Shown here piece by piece: positions 24,988 through 36,303 of a DNA stretch of 64,000 bases. The notes under the pieces are model-generated. The model did not search any database and was not told where the DNA came from. It worked only from the letters and a program-made list of their open reading frames with translations. Position 1 is the first letter of the stretch; every line of letters begins with the position of its first letter. This stretch comes from Desulfobacteraceae bacterium (GTDB lineage Bacteria > Desulfobacterota > Desulfobacteria > Desulfobacterales > Desulfosarcinaceae). The stretch lies in assembly GCA_024230435.1 (NCBI GenBank), contig JAAERL010001005.1, forward strand, positions 1 through 64,000, given 5' to 3'. Position numbers and translations under genes: made by a program.

Positions 24988-26424
24988 ATGTGGAAAAAAA
25001 AAGACCCTTACATCAATGGGCGCCACCTTAACTGGCGCTCTTATCAAGTCTCATTGCAAAAGCAAGGAGCTTGGTCAATTTCGCGAGAAAGCAAAAAAAG
25101 CATCTTTTTAAAAAGAGCCATACTTACGGCCGGTTTGCTTTCCTTGGTGATACCGGCCGCACTTTCTTACTTTAACTCGGAACCGAATTCTGCTCAAAAG
25201 GCTAATTTAAAAGCCCTGCCGCAAAAACCCCCTGATACCGGACAGATTACAAAAAAAGATGTCAAAAAACTAATAGAGACTACTCGCCAAAAGCAATCGG
25301 GCGCCGGCAAAACCGTCCTGGAATTTGATGGGCTTGAACGTGCCGACCTTGAACTTAATAGCCTTGAGCTTGACGGGCTTACCATTGACCTGACGACAAG
25401 CATTGATCAGACCCTTCAAACGTATCTTGCCAAGCGTCTTGACCGGAAAAACTCGCGGTATATAGGCATCGTGGTCATGAATGCCCAAAACGGCCGGATT
25501 TTAGCAATGGTGGGTTTTAATAAAGACAATCAACAAAACAACCCGTGCTTATCGGGCCAGTTTCCGGCGGCCAGTATTTTTAAAATTGTTACAGCTGCGG
25601 CAGCCATAGATTATTGTGGTTACAATGCCGGCACAAAACTCAAATTCAACGGCCGCAAACACACACTTTACAAGCGGCAACTCAGGGATAAGGTCAACAG
25701 ATACACCAATAATTTATCTTTTGCAGATTCATTCGCCCAATCCGTCAATCCCGTTTTTGGTAAGATAGGCGCTCTGATGCTTGGCAAAGACATACTGGAA
25801 AAATATGCAACCGCCTTTGGATTCAATGAATCCATTGATTTCGAATTGCCGGTGACTCCCAGTAAGCTGAAAGTCAATGATGATTCCTATCATTGGGCTG
25901 AAGTCGCCAGTGGTTTTAATAATGATACGACCCTGTCACCTCTTCACGGCGCTGTGATGGTATCTGCAGTGCTAAATGCAGGACGCATGAAATCACCCAC
26001 CATTATAGAAACGCTTTCGGATAAAAACGGCAAAATAATTTATCGTTCGGATGCGTCATGGCATGGACAGGCCATGACAAAGCAAGCGGCAACGTCTCTG
26101 ATAAGCATGATGAAAACAACCATCAGAGCGGGAACGGGAAGAAAAGCTTTCCGGGGCGCAAAAAAAGATTCAATTTTATCCAAACTTCACATTGGAGGAA
26201 AAACAGGTTCGATTTTCAACCGTGCCCATGATACCCGTTTTGATTGGTTTGCCGGCTTTGCTTCAGAAAAAAACGGCAATCAAAAACTGGCGATTGCCGT
26301 CATGGTCGGTCACCAGGAATATATCGGCAGGCGTGCGGCTGAATATGCCCGCCTGGCAATGGCCCATTATTATAAAGACTACTTTGTGAAAGTTAAAGGA
26401 AAAACTAATAATTCAGATAGTTAA
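24988..26424 (+). CDS. Penicillin-binding transpeptidase-domain protein
   Basis: A 478-residue inner-membrane protein with its catalytic part in the periplasm. One transmembrane segment (about 43-62) follows a basic N-terminus. A non-conserved linker runs to about residue 130. The transpeptidase domain has the SxxK motif ASIFK (Ser196, Lys199), the SxN motif in FAQSVNPVFGKIG, and KTGS in HIGGKTGSIF near residue 405. It lacks a transglycosylase domain and the usual class B dimerisation module, so it is a short PBP. It probably crosslinks peptidoglycan or acts in a specialised wall step. It stands 27 nt after metG and may be co-transcribed. Confidence 0.87.
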   Translation: MWKKKDPYINGRHLNWRSYQVSLQKQGAWSISRESKKSIFLKRAILTAGLLSLVIPAALSYFNSEPNSAQKANLKALPQKPPDTGQITKKDVKKLIETTRQKQSGAGKTVLEFDGLERADLELNSLELDGLTIDLTTSIDQTLQTYLAKRLDRKNSRYIGIVVMNAQNGRILAMVGFNKDNQQNNPCLSGQFPAASIFKIVTAAAAIDYCGYNAGTKLKFNGRKHTLYKRQLRDKVNRYTNNLSFADSFAQSVNPVFGKIGALMLGKDILEKYATAFGFNESIDFELPVTPSKLKVNDDSYHWAEVASGFNNDTTLSPLHGAVMVSAVLNAGRMKSPTIIETLSDKNGKIIYRSDASWHGQAMTKQAATSLISMMKTTIRAGTGRKAFRGAKKDSILSKLHIGGKTGSIFNRAHDTRFDWFAGFASEKNGNQKLAIAVMVGHQEYIGRRAAEYARLAMAHYYKDYFVKVKGKTNNSDS

Positions 26425-26431
26425 TCGCTAA

Positions 26432-27688
<1,257 letters not shown>

Positions 27689-27814
27689 AAAGCATATGAC
27701 TACTGAGTGGAAAATCTTATCGGCGTCCGGTCCAATAGTTTTAGACCTGAAATTAAGCCAGGAGATTTTCTTGTAAAAGATAATCGCTGAAAGCGATGAT
27801 AAAAGGAATCTAAA

Positions 27815-30800
27815 ATGCAAAAAATAATCTTCTGGTCAAAAATAAAACATCTGGTGCGGTATTGCTTGATCCAATGTGCTTGCCTGACCGGTACTGCCGG
27901 AAAAATGAAAATCTATTGGGCGCGTTGTCCTGCAGGTATGACAACTCCGGCAATTGTCTTGTTTCCAGTTTCGGGCAACACATTATACTGCGGTTTGGCT
28001 GGATTGATCAGCATACATAAACAGCCTGATATAACACAGGAAAATCACTGCGATCAAATTGATGCCTTGATTAAAAAGGCCGAAGCCCATCCTTTGAAAA
28101 ATGTCACGAAAAACACGGCGCACGTTATCCAAAAATACCTTGACGGAGAAAAAACATTGACTTGTCTGTGTGCATTGGTGGCTGAATTGAAAAGGGAAAA
28201 AGCCTTTGTGGAAATTTTTGGCAGCAAGGATCTCCAAAATCAGCTCCACCAGGCCGGACAACGTCTTGAAAATCTGATTCTTCAGGAAACCCGGGATCTT
28301 ATTTCACAAACAGGGCTGTTTAGCCCGGATCAATTCAAAACCGCTAATCAATACCTGGAAAAATTGAAAGATATCGGTTGGAGCCTTCAAATCGAACTTT
28401 TGGCCAATATCACTAAAGTCAATTCGTTGATGGCCAATTGCAAAGAGCACTGCAGCCCGGCGTCAGTTAAAGTTTTCCGGCAAATTAACGCGGTTTTGAA
28501 CAGCATCGACCGGCTTGAAGTCCGCGGCCGGGATTCAGCCGGGATTTCATTACTCTTTCTGTTGGACCAGCAAACGGCCTCAGACATGCAAACCGCCATT
28601 AGTGAAAAAAAATTTGATGAGGTATACAAACAACGCCTAAATCACGAGATCCTCTCAGACGAATCCATAAATGTTCATTATCAAGAAGATAGCGGGCTCA
28701 CAGCCATTGCTTTCGCATATAAGGTGGCTTCTGAAATCGGAAGCTTGGGCGACAACGTTCAGTATTTACGCAAAGTCATTAGCGAGGATCCGCTTTTGCA
28801 CCTAGTCATGGAATTGCCCTATACCTTTCATACCATAAATTCTCACACCCGTTGGGCATCTATCGGCGCAATTACCATTGCCAATTGCCATCCCTTAGAT
28901 AATGCGACCCATGAGCAGCGCTGCGGCCAGAAAGGAATTATCCACGTCTGTCTTAACGGAGATATCGATAATTACCTGGAACTGAAAAAACAATGGCTGA
29001 AAAAGGGCCAAACCATCGCGGAAGAAATCACAACGGATACAAAAATCATCCCTTTGCAAATTGAAATGTATTTGCGGCAAGGGCACAACGTAGAAAAAGC
29101 TTTCCGTTTGGCGTTAAACGATTTTGAAGGTTCCCACGCCATTTCCATGCACACCGATATGGAGCCCGGAAAATTTTTTCTGGCTCAGAAAGGAAGCGGT
29201 CAAGCGGTATTTGTAGGTTTGGCTAAAGATCATTATCTGCCCGCAAGTGAAGTCTACGGTTTTGTAGAAGAGACTTGCGACTATATCAAACTCGATGGTG
29301 AGAAAACTATACAGGCCGCAACCGGATCAACCCAGGGGCAGATTTTTATTCTCGACCAAAAGAGCAGTGGAGGCTTAGAAGGTATTAGAGCCATGTATTA
29401 TGACGGCACAGCCATTGCCTTGCAAGAATCGAATATCCAGCATACACAAATTTCTTCACGCGATATCGACCGCCAAAATTTCCCGCATTATTTTTTAAAA
29501 GAGATCAGTGAAGCGCCGGACTCCGTATACAAAACCCTTCAAAACCGCTGGAAAATCTCAAAAGAAGACCCCGATCAGTTGTATATTGCACTGGAAGAAA
29601 CATCTTTTTCCAAAAAGCTTCAGGAGAATCTGAAAGCCGGTCAAATCAAGCGTATCTTTTTTATCGGTCAGGGAACTGCGGGCATTGCAGCAAACGCCAG
29701 CGCTGATATCCTCAACTATTACCTCAATGAACCTTCCCTGAACATCAATGCCTTGAAAGCTTCTGAGTTAAGCGGATTCAAATTAGAAGAACACGGTAGC
29801 TGCGACAGCATGGCCGACGCCCTGGTTATTGCCATCAGTCAATCCGGCACTACCACGGATACCAACAGGGCTGTGGATATGGCTCGCGCATTGGGGGCTC
29901 ACACTCTGGCGATCGTCAACCGCCGCGATTCGGATATCACTTTCAAGGCAGACAGCGTTATTTATACCAGCAGCGGCCGGGACATTGAAATGTCTGTAGC
30001 TTCCACCAAGGCATTCTACTCCCAAATCATCGCAGGCGCTCTGATGGGATTGAAAATTTCTGAAATCATGCAACGCCGCTCAGCAGCATTTATCTCCGGA
30101 GAACTTAAAGCATTGCGTGAACTTCCCGATCAAATGCGCAAAGTTCTTGAACTAAAAGAACAAATAAAGACATCGGCCCAGCGGCTTGCCCCCTCGAAAA
30201 CCTACTGGGCGGCTGTGGGCAGCGGCCCCAACAAGGCTGCGGCCGATGAAATCCGTATCAAACTAAGCGAGTTGTGCTACAAAACCATCTCTTCAGATTA
30301 CGTTGAAGATAAAAAACACATCGACTTGTCATCAGAGCCATTGATTCTTGTCTGCGCCGCCGGAGCAGGCAGTACGGTTATCAATGACATCATCAAGGAT
30401 ACCGCGATTTTCAAAGCCCACAAAGCATCCCCGGTTGTCATCGCCGATGAAGACGAAACGCGCTTTGATCCTTATGCTGACGATGTCATACGGGTACCGA
30501 GTATTCCCGGGCATCTCGCACCGGTTCTAAATACTCTTGCCGGTCATTTATGGGGCTATTATGCAGCGCTGGCCATCAACGACGGATCAAAACTGCTGCA
30601 CAATTTCAGAGAAGATATCCGCGCCGTCCTGGATAATTTTACGCGCAAAGGTTTGAACATTTATGAAGTCATTCTGGAAAAACGTTTTCGGGAGAAAATT
30701 GCGCGTTTCTATACCAAATTTCGAAATCTTCAAAAAACACAGCGGCTGCCAAGCATTATCACTCATGCCACGGATCTGCTTCTACTTTTTAAATACTTGA

Positions 30801-31582
30801 CTGGGCGGCTGCCCGTATCCGACTTCGAAATGGATTTTGGCGTCAAGGGAACCCCATTGAATATGCTCAACACCCTTTTGGATCGATTAGGACACTCCAT
30901 CAACGGCATGTCAAGACCTGTTGACGCCATTAAACATCAGGCCAAAACAGTTACGGTAGGCACAAGCCGCATTCGGGAAAAAATTGAGGGTATTTTGTTT
31001 GAATACCTGGAAAAACAAGTCATCAGCACGGCCCAGCTCATCAACCGTAACATTATCGTGCTCAAGAACCTTCAAGGAATTGTCTCCAAAATCAACGGCT
31101 CCATACTCTATCGGATCAGCGGCCTGAATGTCCTTGGAGAACCCACTGAAGATAGCGTTATCGAAATCATAAGCAAAGAAGGTGTTCTAAAAGATCTGCC
31201 TTCCCGGGTAGAGAAAGATAACTCTCTAAAAGGAACTAAAAACATCATTGTCCGCCAGGGCAATATCTATGTCGGCAAGGGCCGTAAAGACGCCCGCAGC
31301 ATACTGGTTATACCGGTTATCTCCACCGATCCCGCAGCATCCAACACCATAGAACATCTTTTGCTGCTCAATATCAGCTTCAAAGAAAAAGTCGATTTGG
31401 CAGTTAAAATAAAAGCGCTTGGCGGCAAATATGAACATATCAAGAACATTGTTCAAGAAAACAGCATTGTATGGCAAGATCACTATCTGCAAATGGTGGA
31501 AACCGATGAGCTCTTCGGCCGCTCTGCGGAAAAAATAGGTGAGTTCATCCTTCTCCAACTAAATCAAAAGAAAACAGCATGA
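27815..31582 (+). CDS. Giant GlmS-like protein (class II glutamine amidotransferase + two SIS domains + extra C-terminus)
   Basis: A 1255-residue protein, twice the length of GlmS (about 600). The Ntn glutaminase is split. Its predicted nucleophile is Cys59 in LYCGLAGLIS, behind a 58-residue leader. A mostly helical insert of roughly 170 residues then separates it from RLEVRGRDSAGIS, HTRWASIG, CLNGDIDNY and TDTKII, which are classical GlmS glutaminase motifs. SIS domain 1 includes AISQSGTTTDTN and ASTKAFYSQI; SIS 2 lies near 790-960. About 350 C-terminal residues match nothing I recognise. AAAGGA seven nt before the ATG supports this start, so Cys59 would need leader removal to be a free N-terminal nucleophile. 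It overlaps the following aldolase by 4 nt. Confidence 0.85.
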   Translation: MQKIIFWSKIKHLVRYCLIQCACLTGTAGKMKIYWARCPAGMTTPAIVLFPVSGNTLYCGLAGLISIHKQPDITQENHCDQIDALIKKAEAHPLKNVTKNTAHVIQKYLDGEKTLTCLCALVAELKREKAFVEIFGSKDLQNQLHQAGQRLENLILQETRDLISQTGLFSPDQFKTANQYLEKLKDIGWSLQIELLANITKVNSLMANCKEHCSPASVKVFRQINAVLNSIDRLEVRGRDSAGISLLFLLDQQTASDMQTAISEKKFDEVYKQRLNHEILSDESINVHYQEDSGLTAIAFAYKVASEIGSLGDNVQYLRKVISEDPLLHLVMELPYTFHTINSHTRWASIGAITIANCHPLDNATHEQRCGQKGIIHVCLNGDIDNYLELKKQWLKKGQTIAEEITTDTKIIPLQIEMYLRQGHNVEKAFRLALNDFEGSHAISMHTDMEPGKFFLAQKGSGQAVFVGLAKDHYLPASEVYGFVEETCDYIKLDGEKTIQAATGSTQGQIFILDQKSSGGLEGIRAMYYDGTAIALQESNIQHTQISSRDIDRQNFPHYFLKEISEAPDSVYKTLQNRWKISKEDPDQLYIALEETSFSKKLQENLKAGQIKRIFFIGQGTAGIAANASADILNYYLNEPSLNINALKASELSGFKLEEHGSCDSMADALVIAISQSGTTTDTNRAVDMARALGAHTLAIVNRRDSDITFKADSVIYTSSGRDIEMSVASTKAFYSQIIAGALMGLKISEIMQRRSAAFISGELKALRELPDQMRKVLELKEQIKTSAQRLAPSKTYWAAVGSGPNKAAADEIRIKLSELCYKTISSDYVEDKKHIDLSSEPLILVCAAGAGSTVINDIIKDTAIFKAHKASPVVIADEDETRFDPYADDVIRVPSIPGHLAPVLNTLAGHLWGYYAALAINDGSKLLHNFREDIRAVLDNFTRKGLNIYEVILEKRFREKIARFYTKFRNLQKTQRLPSIITHATDLLLLFKYLTGRLPVSDFEMDFGVKGTPLNMLNTLLDRLGHSINGMSRPVDAIKHQAKTVTVGTSRIREKIEGILFEYLEKQVISTAQLINRNIIVLKNLQGIVSKINGSILYRISGLNVLGEPTEDSVIEIISKEGVLKDLPSRVEKDNSLKGTKNIIVRQGNIYVGKGRKDARSILVIPVISTDPAASNTIEHLLLLNISFKEKVDLAVKIKALGGKYEHIKNIVQENSIVWQDHYLQMVETDELFGRSAEKIGEFILLQLNQKKTA

Positions 31583-32232
31583 AAATGGATATAAATTTAA
31601 AAGAACAAATCATTAACTTTACCGGCAAAATGGTTGACCGGGGCCTTACTACCGGCACTGGCGGCAATATAAGCATCATCAATCGCCCAAAGGGTCAAGT
31701 TCACATCACACCCAGCGGGATAGACTACGAGCTGATGACGGCCACGGACATCTCTACTTGTGATCTTAAAGGCCAGCTAATTCACGCCGGCAAAAAACCC
31801 TCCAGTGAATTGGATTTGCATTTGGCGATCTACGAAAAAAGACAGGACATTGGGGCCATTATACACACCCATTCGGTCTACGCCACAACTCTGGCCTGCC
31901 TGCATAAACCAATTCCCGCCGTCCATTACCTGGTAGGATACTCCGGAGACAAGGTGCCCCTGACTGCTTATGCGACATTCGGCACACCGGAGCTGGCCCA
32001 ATCTGTCAGCCAAGCCCTCAAAGACCACAATGCAGCCCTGTTGGCCAATCATGGTCTGGTTACCGTCGGCGATGACATTGAACAGGCATTTAACGTTTCT
32101 GAACAAATCGAATTCGTCGCCCGGATTTATTATCAAACCCTTACCGTGGGGAGTCCAAAAATGCTCACAAAAAAACAAATGGAAACGGTATTGGAAAAAT
32201 TCGAATCGTACGGCAAACAAAAGTTGTTATAA
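31579..32232 (+). CDS. Class II aldolase/adducin-family protein (fuculose-phosphate aldolase-like)
   Basis: A 217-residue zinc aldolase or decarboxylase. TGTGGNISI and TPSGIDYE bind the phosphate. The metal/catalytic residues are Glu77 in SSELDLHL, His96 and His98 in IHTHSVY, and His158 in NHGLVTVG. The start codon overlaps the stop of the GlmS-like gene (ATGA), so translation is coupled. It may split or build the carbon skeleton of the sugar handled by the aminotransferase and GlmS-like protein. It could also be a methylthioribulose-phosphate dehydratase-like member; the motifs alone do not separate these. Confidence 0.88.
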   Translation: MKMDINLKEQIINFTGKMVDRGLTTGTGGNISIINRPKGQVHITPSGIDYELMTATDISTCDLKGQLIHAGKKPSSELDLHLAIYEKRQDIGAIIHTHSVYATTLACLHKPIPAVHYLVGYSGDKVPLTAYATFGTPELAQSVSQALKDHNAALLANHGLVTVGDDIEQAFNVSEQIEFVARIYYQTLTVGSPKMLTKKQMETVLEKFESYGKQKLL

Positions 32233-32392
32233 AAATGGGGCTCATGTTGAGTTATAGGGGCCTGCCAGCTCATTATAAAATATAAACTTTTGATATAATA
32301 TTGTTTTTTTCAAGGCCAGTTTTTTCACAGATGATATCTATAATAAAATTGATCTCATCGCGGTCATACCTGCTATTGCATGTGGAATTAAA

Positions 32393-32929
32393 ATGTATCT
32401 AAAAATCGGAGAATATATAATTCGCAACTTGCAAATCAAGGATGCTCCAGCAATAGCCCGCTATGCAAACAACAGAAAAATATGGTTGAATTTACGTGAT
32501 AAATTTCCCCATCCATATAGACTTGAAGATGCGGAATCCTTCATTTCATCCGCTTGCAAAGCAAAGCCAACGACCGTCTTTGCAATAGCGAATCAAATTG
32601 AAGCTATTGGCGGTATTGGCCTTTGTCCCGGCGAAGATGTTCATCGTTATACTGCCGAAATGGGATACTGGCTTGCAGAGCCTTTCTGGGGCAAAGGGAT
32701 AATGACTAAAGCAGTTAAGAGCCTAACGGCATATGCAATCCGGAATCTCAAGCTGCATAGGATTTTCGCTGAACCGTATGTCACTAATCCAGCATCGGCA
32801 AAAGTCCTTGAAAAAGCCGGTTTTGTATGTGAAGGCATTCTTCGCTCTAATGTTTATAAAGATGGCAAAGTACTTGATCAGTATATTTTCAGCTATATCG
32901 CAAACGCGAGCACACGACCTGGCATTTAG
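32393..32929 (+). CDS. GNAT acetyltransferase, RimJ/RimL type
   Basis: A 178-residue N-acetyltransferase. The acetyl-CoA-binding region reads GYWLAEPFWGKGIMTKAVKSL (about residues 90-110), followed by HRIFAEPYVTNPASAKVLEKAG, the hallmark of the RimJ/RimL (Acetyltransf_3) branch. C-terminal FVCEGILRSNVYKDGKVLD is also typical. The target amine is unknown. It stands alone on the plus strand, with no operon partner. Confidence 0.88.
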   Translation: MYLKIGEYIIRNLQIKDAPAIARYANNRKIWLNLRDKFPHPYRLEDAESFISSACKAKPTTVFAIANQIEAIGGIGLCPGEDVHRYTAEMGYWLAEPFWGKGIMTKAVKSLTAYAIRNLKLHRIFAEPYVTNPASAKVLEKAGFVCEGILRSNVYKDGKVLDQYIFSYIANASTRPGI

Positions 32930-33139
32930 ACCATTTGAGGAAAAGAACCTTTTGAAAAATTGATTCTTTTGTGGAATTATCAGATTTTTACGAATTTAAT
33001 TCTTTCTTTAAGGTTTTCCGATAAAAATATATTTCTGCATACAAATTCAACGCTTGATCTGAGATGCGGCGCAAGAGCGAATTCAATTGAATTAAGAAGT
33101 ACAAATTGCAAATGAACCAATTCAGGAAAGGGATACAAA

Positions 33140-33583
33140 ATGATTCGAAAGCTTATATTTTCATTTCTTTTGTTGATGCTATCCACATCAACAGCTTCAG
33201 CAGGCCTTTATTATAGCGGTCATAGCACAGAGCCAGGAACGGTCACGGCTGCAGTAGAGATAAAAGACAAAGGCCTTTACAATCTTGTTGTAACGCTTCA
33301 ATTTTTGAGAACCCCTAATAAAGATAAAAAGATCTATAGATCGGATGAATATGAAAAGCTTGTTGATAGATTGTTGGTCGAATCCCGTGGCATTGCACTG
33401 CAAAAAATTTTAGAACGTAAAGAACTTACTATAGGTGACTTGGCCGGACTCAAAAAAGCCATTGAAACTGACATTGAAACTTTGGCTGCTCAATTGAAAA
33501 TGAAAATTTTACCCCATAAAGATGTTGAAGTTATTTTTTCGATATCAGATTTTTTCCTACTGCAACCGTCATACCGTAAATGA
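33140..33583 (+). CDS. Secreted FliL-like protein
   Basis: A 147-residue exported protein. Signal peptide residues 1-21 (MIRKLIFSFLLLMLSTSTASA, cleavage after ASA). The mature part follows the pattern of the FliL C-terminal domain: a beta-strand NLVVTLQFL, a helix with RGIALQKILERKEL, a helix KKAIETDIETLAAQL, and a final VEVIFSISDFFLLQPS. It lacks the usual FliL membrane anchor and any flagellar neighbours, so it may be a FliL/stomatin-like periplasmic protein of other function. Weak similarity by eye only. Confidence 0.6.
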   Translation: MIRKLIFSFLLLMLSTSTASAGLYYSGHSTEPGTVTAAVEIKDKGLYNLVVTLQFLRTPNKDKKIYRSDEYEKLVDRLLVESRGIALQKILERKELTIGDLAGLKKAIETDIETLAAQLKMKILPHKDVEVIFSISDFFLLQPSYRK

Positions 33584-33637
33584 TGCTATATTCTGAAATT
33601 TTATGTTAGCGGGGAGGTAATAAAAAGGAGTGCTTAC

Positions 33638-34429
33638 ATGATCAAAATTGATACTGCCAAATGCAATAAGGATTACATGTGTATAAATCAATGCCCTTAT
33701 GGCTTTATGTATGAAAAAGATGATGAAGGCTTTCCGGTAATAAAATCATCTTTATTCGAAAAATACTGCATCAAGTGCTGGCACTGCATTGCAATTTGCC
33801 CGAAAGGCGCAATATCACATCCCGGAGTCAAACAGGAAAACTTTGAGCAAATAAAAAGTAATGATTTACCTTCACATTACCAAACCGAAAAATTTATCCG
33901 TTCCAGAAGATCCTTTCGCTCTTTCAAAAAAAAATCAGTGCCTGATGATGTCATTTCTAAATGGCTGGATTTTACACGGTGGTCACCCACAGCGAGTAAT
34001 TCACAACAGATAAGCTGGATAATTGTCAAAAAAGCAGCAAAGGTGGCGCATTTTGCGGATATAATGGTTGACTGGCTTAAAGAAAAAAGAAGTTACCCGG
34101 AAATTATCGAGCACTGCGAGCAAGGCCATGATATTTTGCTTCGAAGTGCTCCCCACCTTTTAATTGCGGTTTTACCAAAGGATTATTTCTGGGCTATGAC
34201 CGATGCCGCTACAGCCATCTCATACCTTGAATTGACTGCAAATTCACTGGGCCTGGCAATATGCTGGGCCGGCTACTTTACCAAAGCGGCCTCGGAAAGC
34301 CCCGCATTAATAAATGCGTTGAATCTTACCAAAAACGAAAAAATCGCCGCAGCTTTGATGTTTGGATATCCAGTGTACCGGTTTAATAGAATTCCTGAAA
34401 GAAAGGAACTATCAGTCCGGTATCTTTAA
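33638..34429 (+). CDS. Nitroreductase-family protein with N-terminal 2[4Fe-4S] ferredoxin domain
   Basis: A 263-residue fusion. Residues 1-60 hold two [4Fe-4S] motifs: CNKDYMCINQCP and CIKCWHCIAICP. Residues 85-263 form a flavin nitroreductase domain with RSRRSFRSFKKKSV (FMN contact) and WSPTASNSQQ. Such proteins, common in anaerobes, pass electrons from ferredoxin to FMN; the substrate is unknown. AAAAGGAG precedes the ATG. A THEP1 NTPase and a second nitroreductase-like gene follow. Confidence 0.9.
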   Translation: MIKIDTAKCNKDYMCINQCPYGFMYEKDDEGFPVIKSSLFEKYCIKCWHCIAICPKGAISHPGVKQENFEQIKSNDLPSHYQTEKFIRSRRSFRSFKKKSVPDDVISKWLDFTRWSPTASNSQQISWIIVKKAAKVAHFADIMVDWLKEKRSYPEIIEHCEQGHDILLRSAPHLLIAVLPKDYFWAMTDAATAISYLELTANSLGLAICWAGYFTKAASESPALINALNLTKNEKIAAALMFGYPVYRFNRIPERKELSVRYL

Positions 34430-34638
34430 AATTTTCATTATTGTTCTTTTAAAATCCGATCATCCGGTATAAAATTATTTTTGCCAGCGAACCGGAAACT
34501 GCAAAAAGCATTATAAGGCTTCCGGCAAATTGCTCCATCAAGAGCGCAAGTTGCATAAAAATCGGCCTGAATGGCTGTAAGCCGAACCGCAGGCAGTTTG
34601 TTGCAAATGAGCGCGGCCAACAATCATCTGTCATAGCG

Positions 34639-35157
34639 ATGCTTATGAGATTAAGACATGCCAAGACACTGATAACCGGAAAACCCGGTGTGGGCAAAAC
34701 AACTCTTATCCGTAAGATTATCAACCAGTTGCAACCGGTCCCGATGGCCGGTTTTTATACCCGCGAAATACGGTCAAAGGGACATCGGTCCGGCTTTGAA
34801 CTGCAGGGGCTCAATGGTGACCGCCGAATACTGGCTCACGTGGACTTGCAGAGCCTGCACCGGGTGGGAAAATACGGTGTTGATACGGCTGGCTTCGATA
34901 AATTTCTGCTAAAATTAGACCTGTTGAATCCTGAAACTGTAATTATCGTGATCGATGAGATTGGAAAGATGGAACTGTTTTCAAACCGTTTTCACACTCT
35001 GATACGAAATATCCTGAGCACAAATAAAATGTTACTTGCCACCATCGCCTTACATGGGAAAGGACTCATTGAGCAGATTAAACAACGGCCGGATGTCCAC
35101 TTGCTGGAGGTAACCGGCAATAACCGCGAAAATTTGGAGACTGCTATTCTGGAGTAA
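34639..35157 (+). CDS. THEP1-family nucleoside triphosphatase
   Basis: A 172-residue NTPase. Walker A GKPGVGKTT is near residues 14-22, GFYTREIRSKGHRSGFEL is the THEP1 signature, and IVIDEIGKMELFS holds the Walker B acidic pair. Family members hydrolyse ATP, GTP and modified nucleotides in vitro; the biological role is unsettled. No ribosome site is obvious ahead of the ATG at 34639, and an ATG at 34645 is an alternative. Confidence 0.9.
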   Translation: MLMRLRHAKTLITGKPGVGKTTLIRKIINQLQPVPMAGFYTREIRSKGHRSGFELQGLNGDRRILAHVDLQSLHRVGKYGVDTAGFDKFLLKLDLLNPETVIIVIDEIGKMELFSNRFHTLIRNILSTNKMLLATIALHGKGLIEQIKQRPDVHLLEVTGNNRENLETAILE

Positions 35158-35205
35158 TTTTCCTGACGGTCATAAAAATTACAACCAACATCAGGTGGTA
35201 TTAAT

Positions 35206-35928
35206 ATGATTTTTAACCAAGAGCGAAGAACTATTTTTATTCGTCTATTTAAATGGGTTGCTGTTTCTTGGCTCGCCTCACCTTGTTGGGCATTTGCCAA
35301 AAAAAATAGAACTTACCAGGAGGCTGTGATGAAATTACCACCCCCGGAATATGAAGGAACGGTCTCAGTTGAAGCAGCGATCAAACAACGCCGCACGGTT
35401 CGGGCATTTGATTCACGGGCGTTGAATTTAAACCAGTTGTCTCAACTGCTCTGGGCGGCAAGCGGTGTTACGCAAGATGGCGGATTCAAACGAGCGGCCC
35501 CATCCGCAGGCGCACTCTATCCCATGGATGTTTACGTTGTGGCGGGACAAACCGGTGTAGAACAAATTGAAGCCGGGATTTATCATTATCAAGTCGGCGG
35601 ACACCTTCTGTCTCCTGTGTCCCAAGGCGATATGCGCCAGTCAGTCGCCAGGGCCAGTCTTTCACAAATGTGGATGGCCGGTTCCCCTATAATTATCGTT
35701 ATTAGCGCAGAGTACGGCCGGGTAACCGTAAAATATGGAAAACGCGGAATTCGCTATGCAATGATCGAAGCGGGCCATATCGGTCAAAACATTTTCCTCC
35801 AGGCTCAAACCCTTGGTCTTGAGGCCGCAATTGTGGGGGCTTATGATGATAAAAAACTCATCGATGTAATGAATATCCCTTCTGCTCACGAACCTTTACT
35901 GCTAATGCCGGTAGGCTATAAAGCTTAA
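35206..35928 (+). CDS. SagB-type/nitroreductase-family oxidoreductase, probably exported
   Basis: A 240-residue FMN oxidoreductase. The N-terminus (RRTIFIRLFKWVAVSWLASPCWAFA) looks like a signal peptide, ending near Ala30. The core has RRTVRAF, LSQLLWAASGVT, APSAGALYPMDVYVV and IEAGHIGQNIFLQA, all SagB/ThcOx-type. It lacks the linked precursor and cyclodehydratase genes of azole peptide clusters, so it is likely a stand-alone periplasmic nitroreductase-like protein. A perfect terminator hairpin follows. Confidence 0.85.
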   Translation: MIFNQERRTIFIRLFKWVAVSWLASPCWAFAKKNRTYQEAVMKLPPPEYEGTVSVEAAIKQRRTVRAFDSRALNLNQLSQLLWAASGVTQDGGFKRAAPSAGALYPMDVYVVAGQTGVEQIEAGIYHYQVGGHLLSPVSQGDMRQSVARASLSQMWMAGSPIIIVISAEYGRVTVKYGKRGIRYAMIEAGHIGQNIFLQAQTLGLEAAIVGAYDDKKLIDVMNIPSAHEPLLLMPVGYKA

Positions 35929-35965
35929 GGGCCGCAAAAAAAAATGTTTTGTACAATTGACGCGG

Positions 35966-36004
35966 AGTCAACAACCCCTCGGTCTTTAGCCCAGGGGTTG
36001 TTGA
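35966..36004 (+). terminator. Rho-independent terminator after SagB-like gene
   Basis: Perfect 13-bp stem GTCAACAACCCCT / AGGGGTTGTTGAC with a 13-nt loop, followed by AAAATATTTTT. It lies 38 nt downstream of the stop codon. Confidence 0.8.
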
Positions 36005-36303
36005 CAAAATATTTTTCCGGACCTTTAACCTTGTTTGCGCTAAAGAGCTGTCATCTGAATCTGGTTCCATTATTCTTTTTTTTGTATATCTGACAGATTG
36101 TATCCCCTTTGTTTTTTTCAAAATCCAAATACTGCCCAATGCGCCTTTTTTCAATGCGAAGCGCTCAAGTGTAACCATTTTAAAAAAAATAAAGGCAAAT
36201 AGATTTAGTTACAATCTGTTACACGCAACACCTTTCTTTTAGGCTTGTTTTCCATCCTCAAAGTATATATTAAGGCGGTTGATAGAAAAAATTTTAACAT
36301 CTT

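Noticed and set aside
35858-36178. 106-codon minus-strand reading frame
   Set aside because: Overlaps the end of the SagB-like gene and the terminator; no recognisable features.
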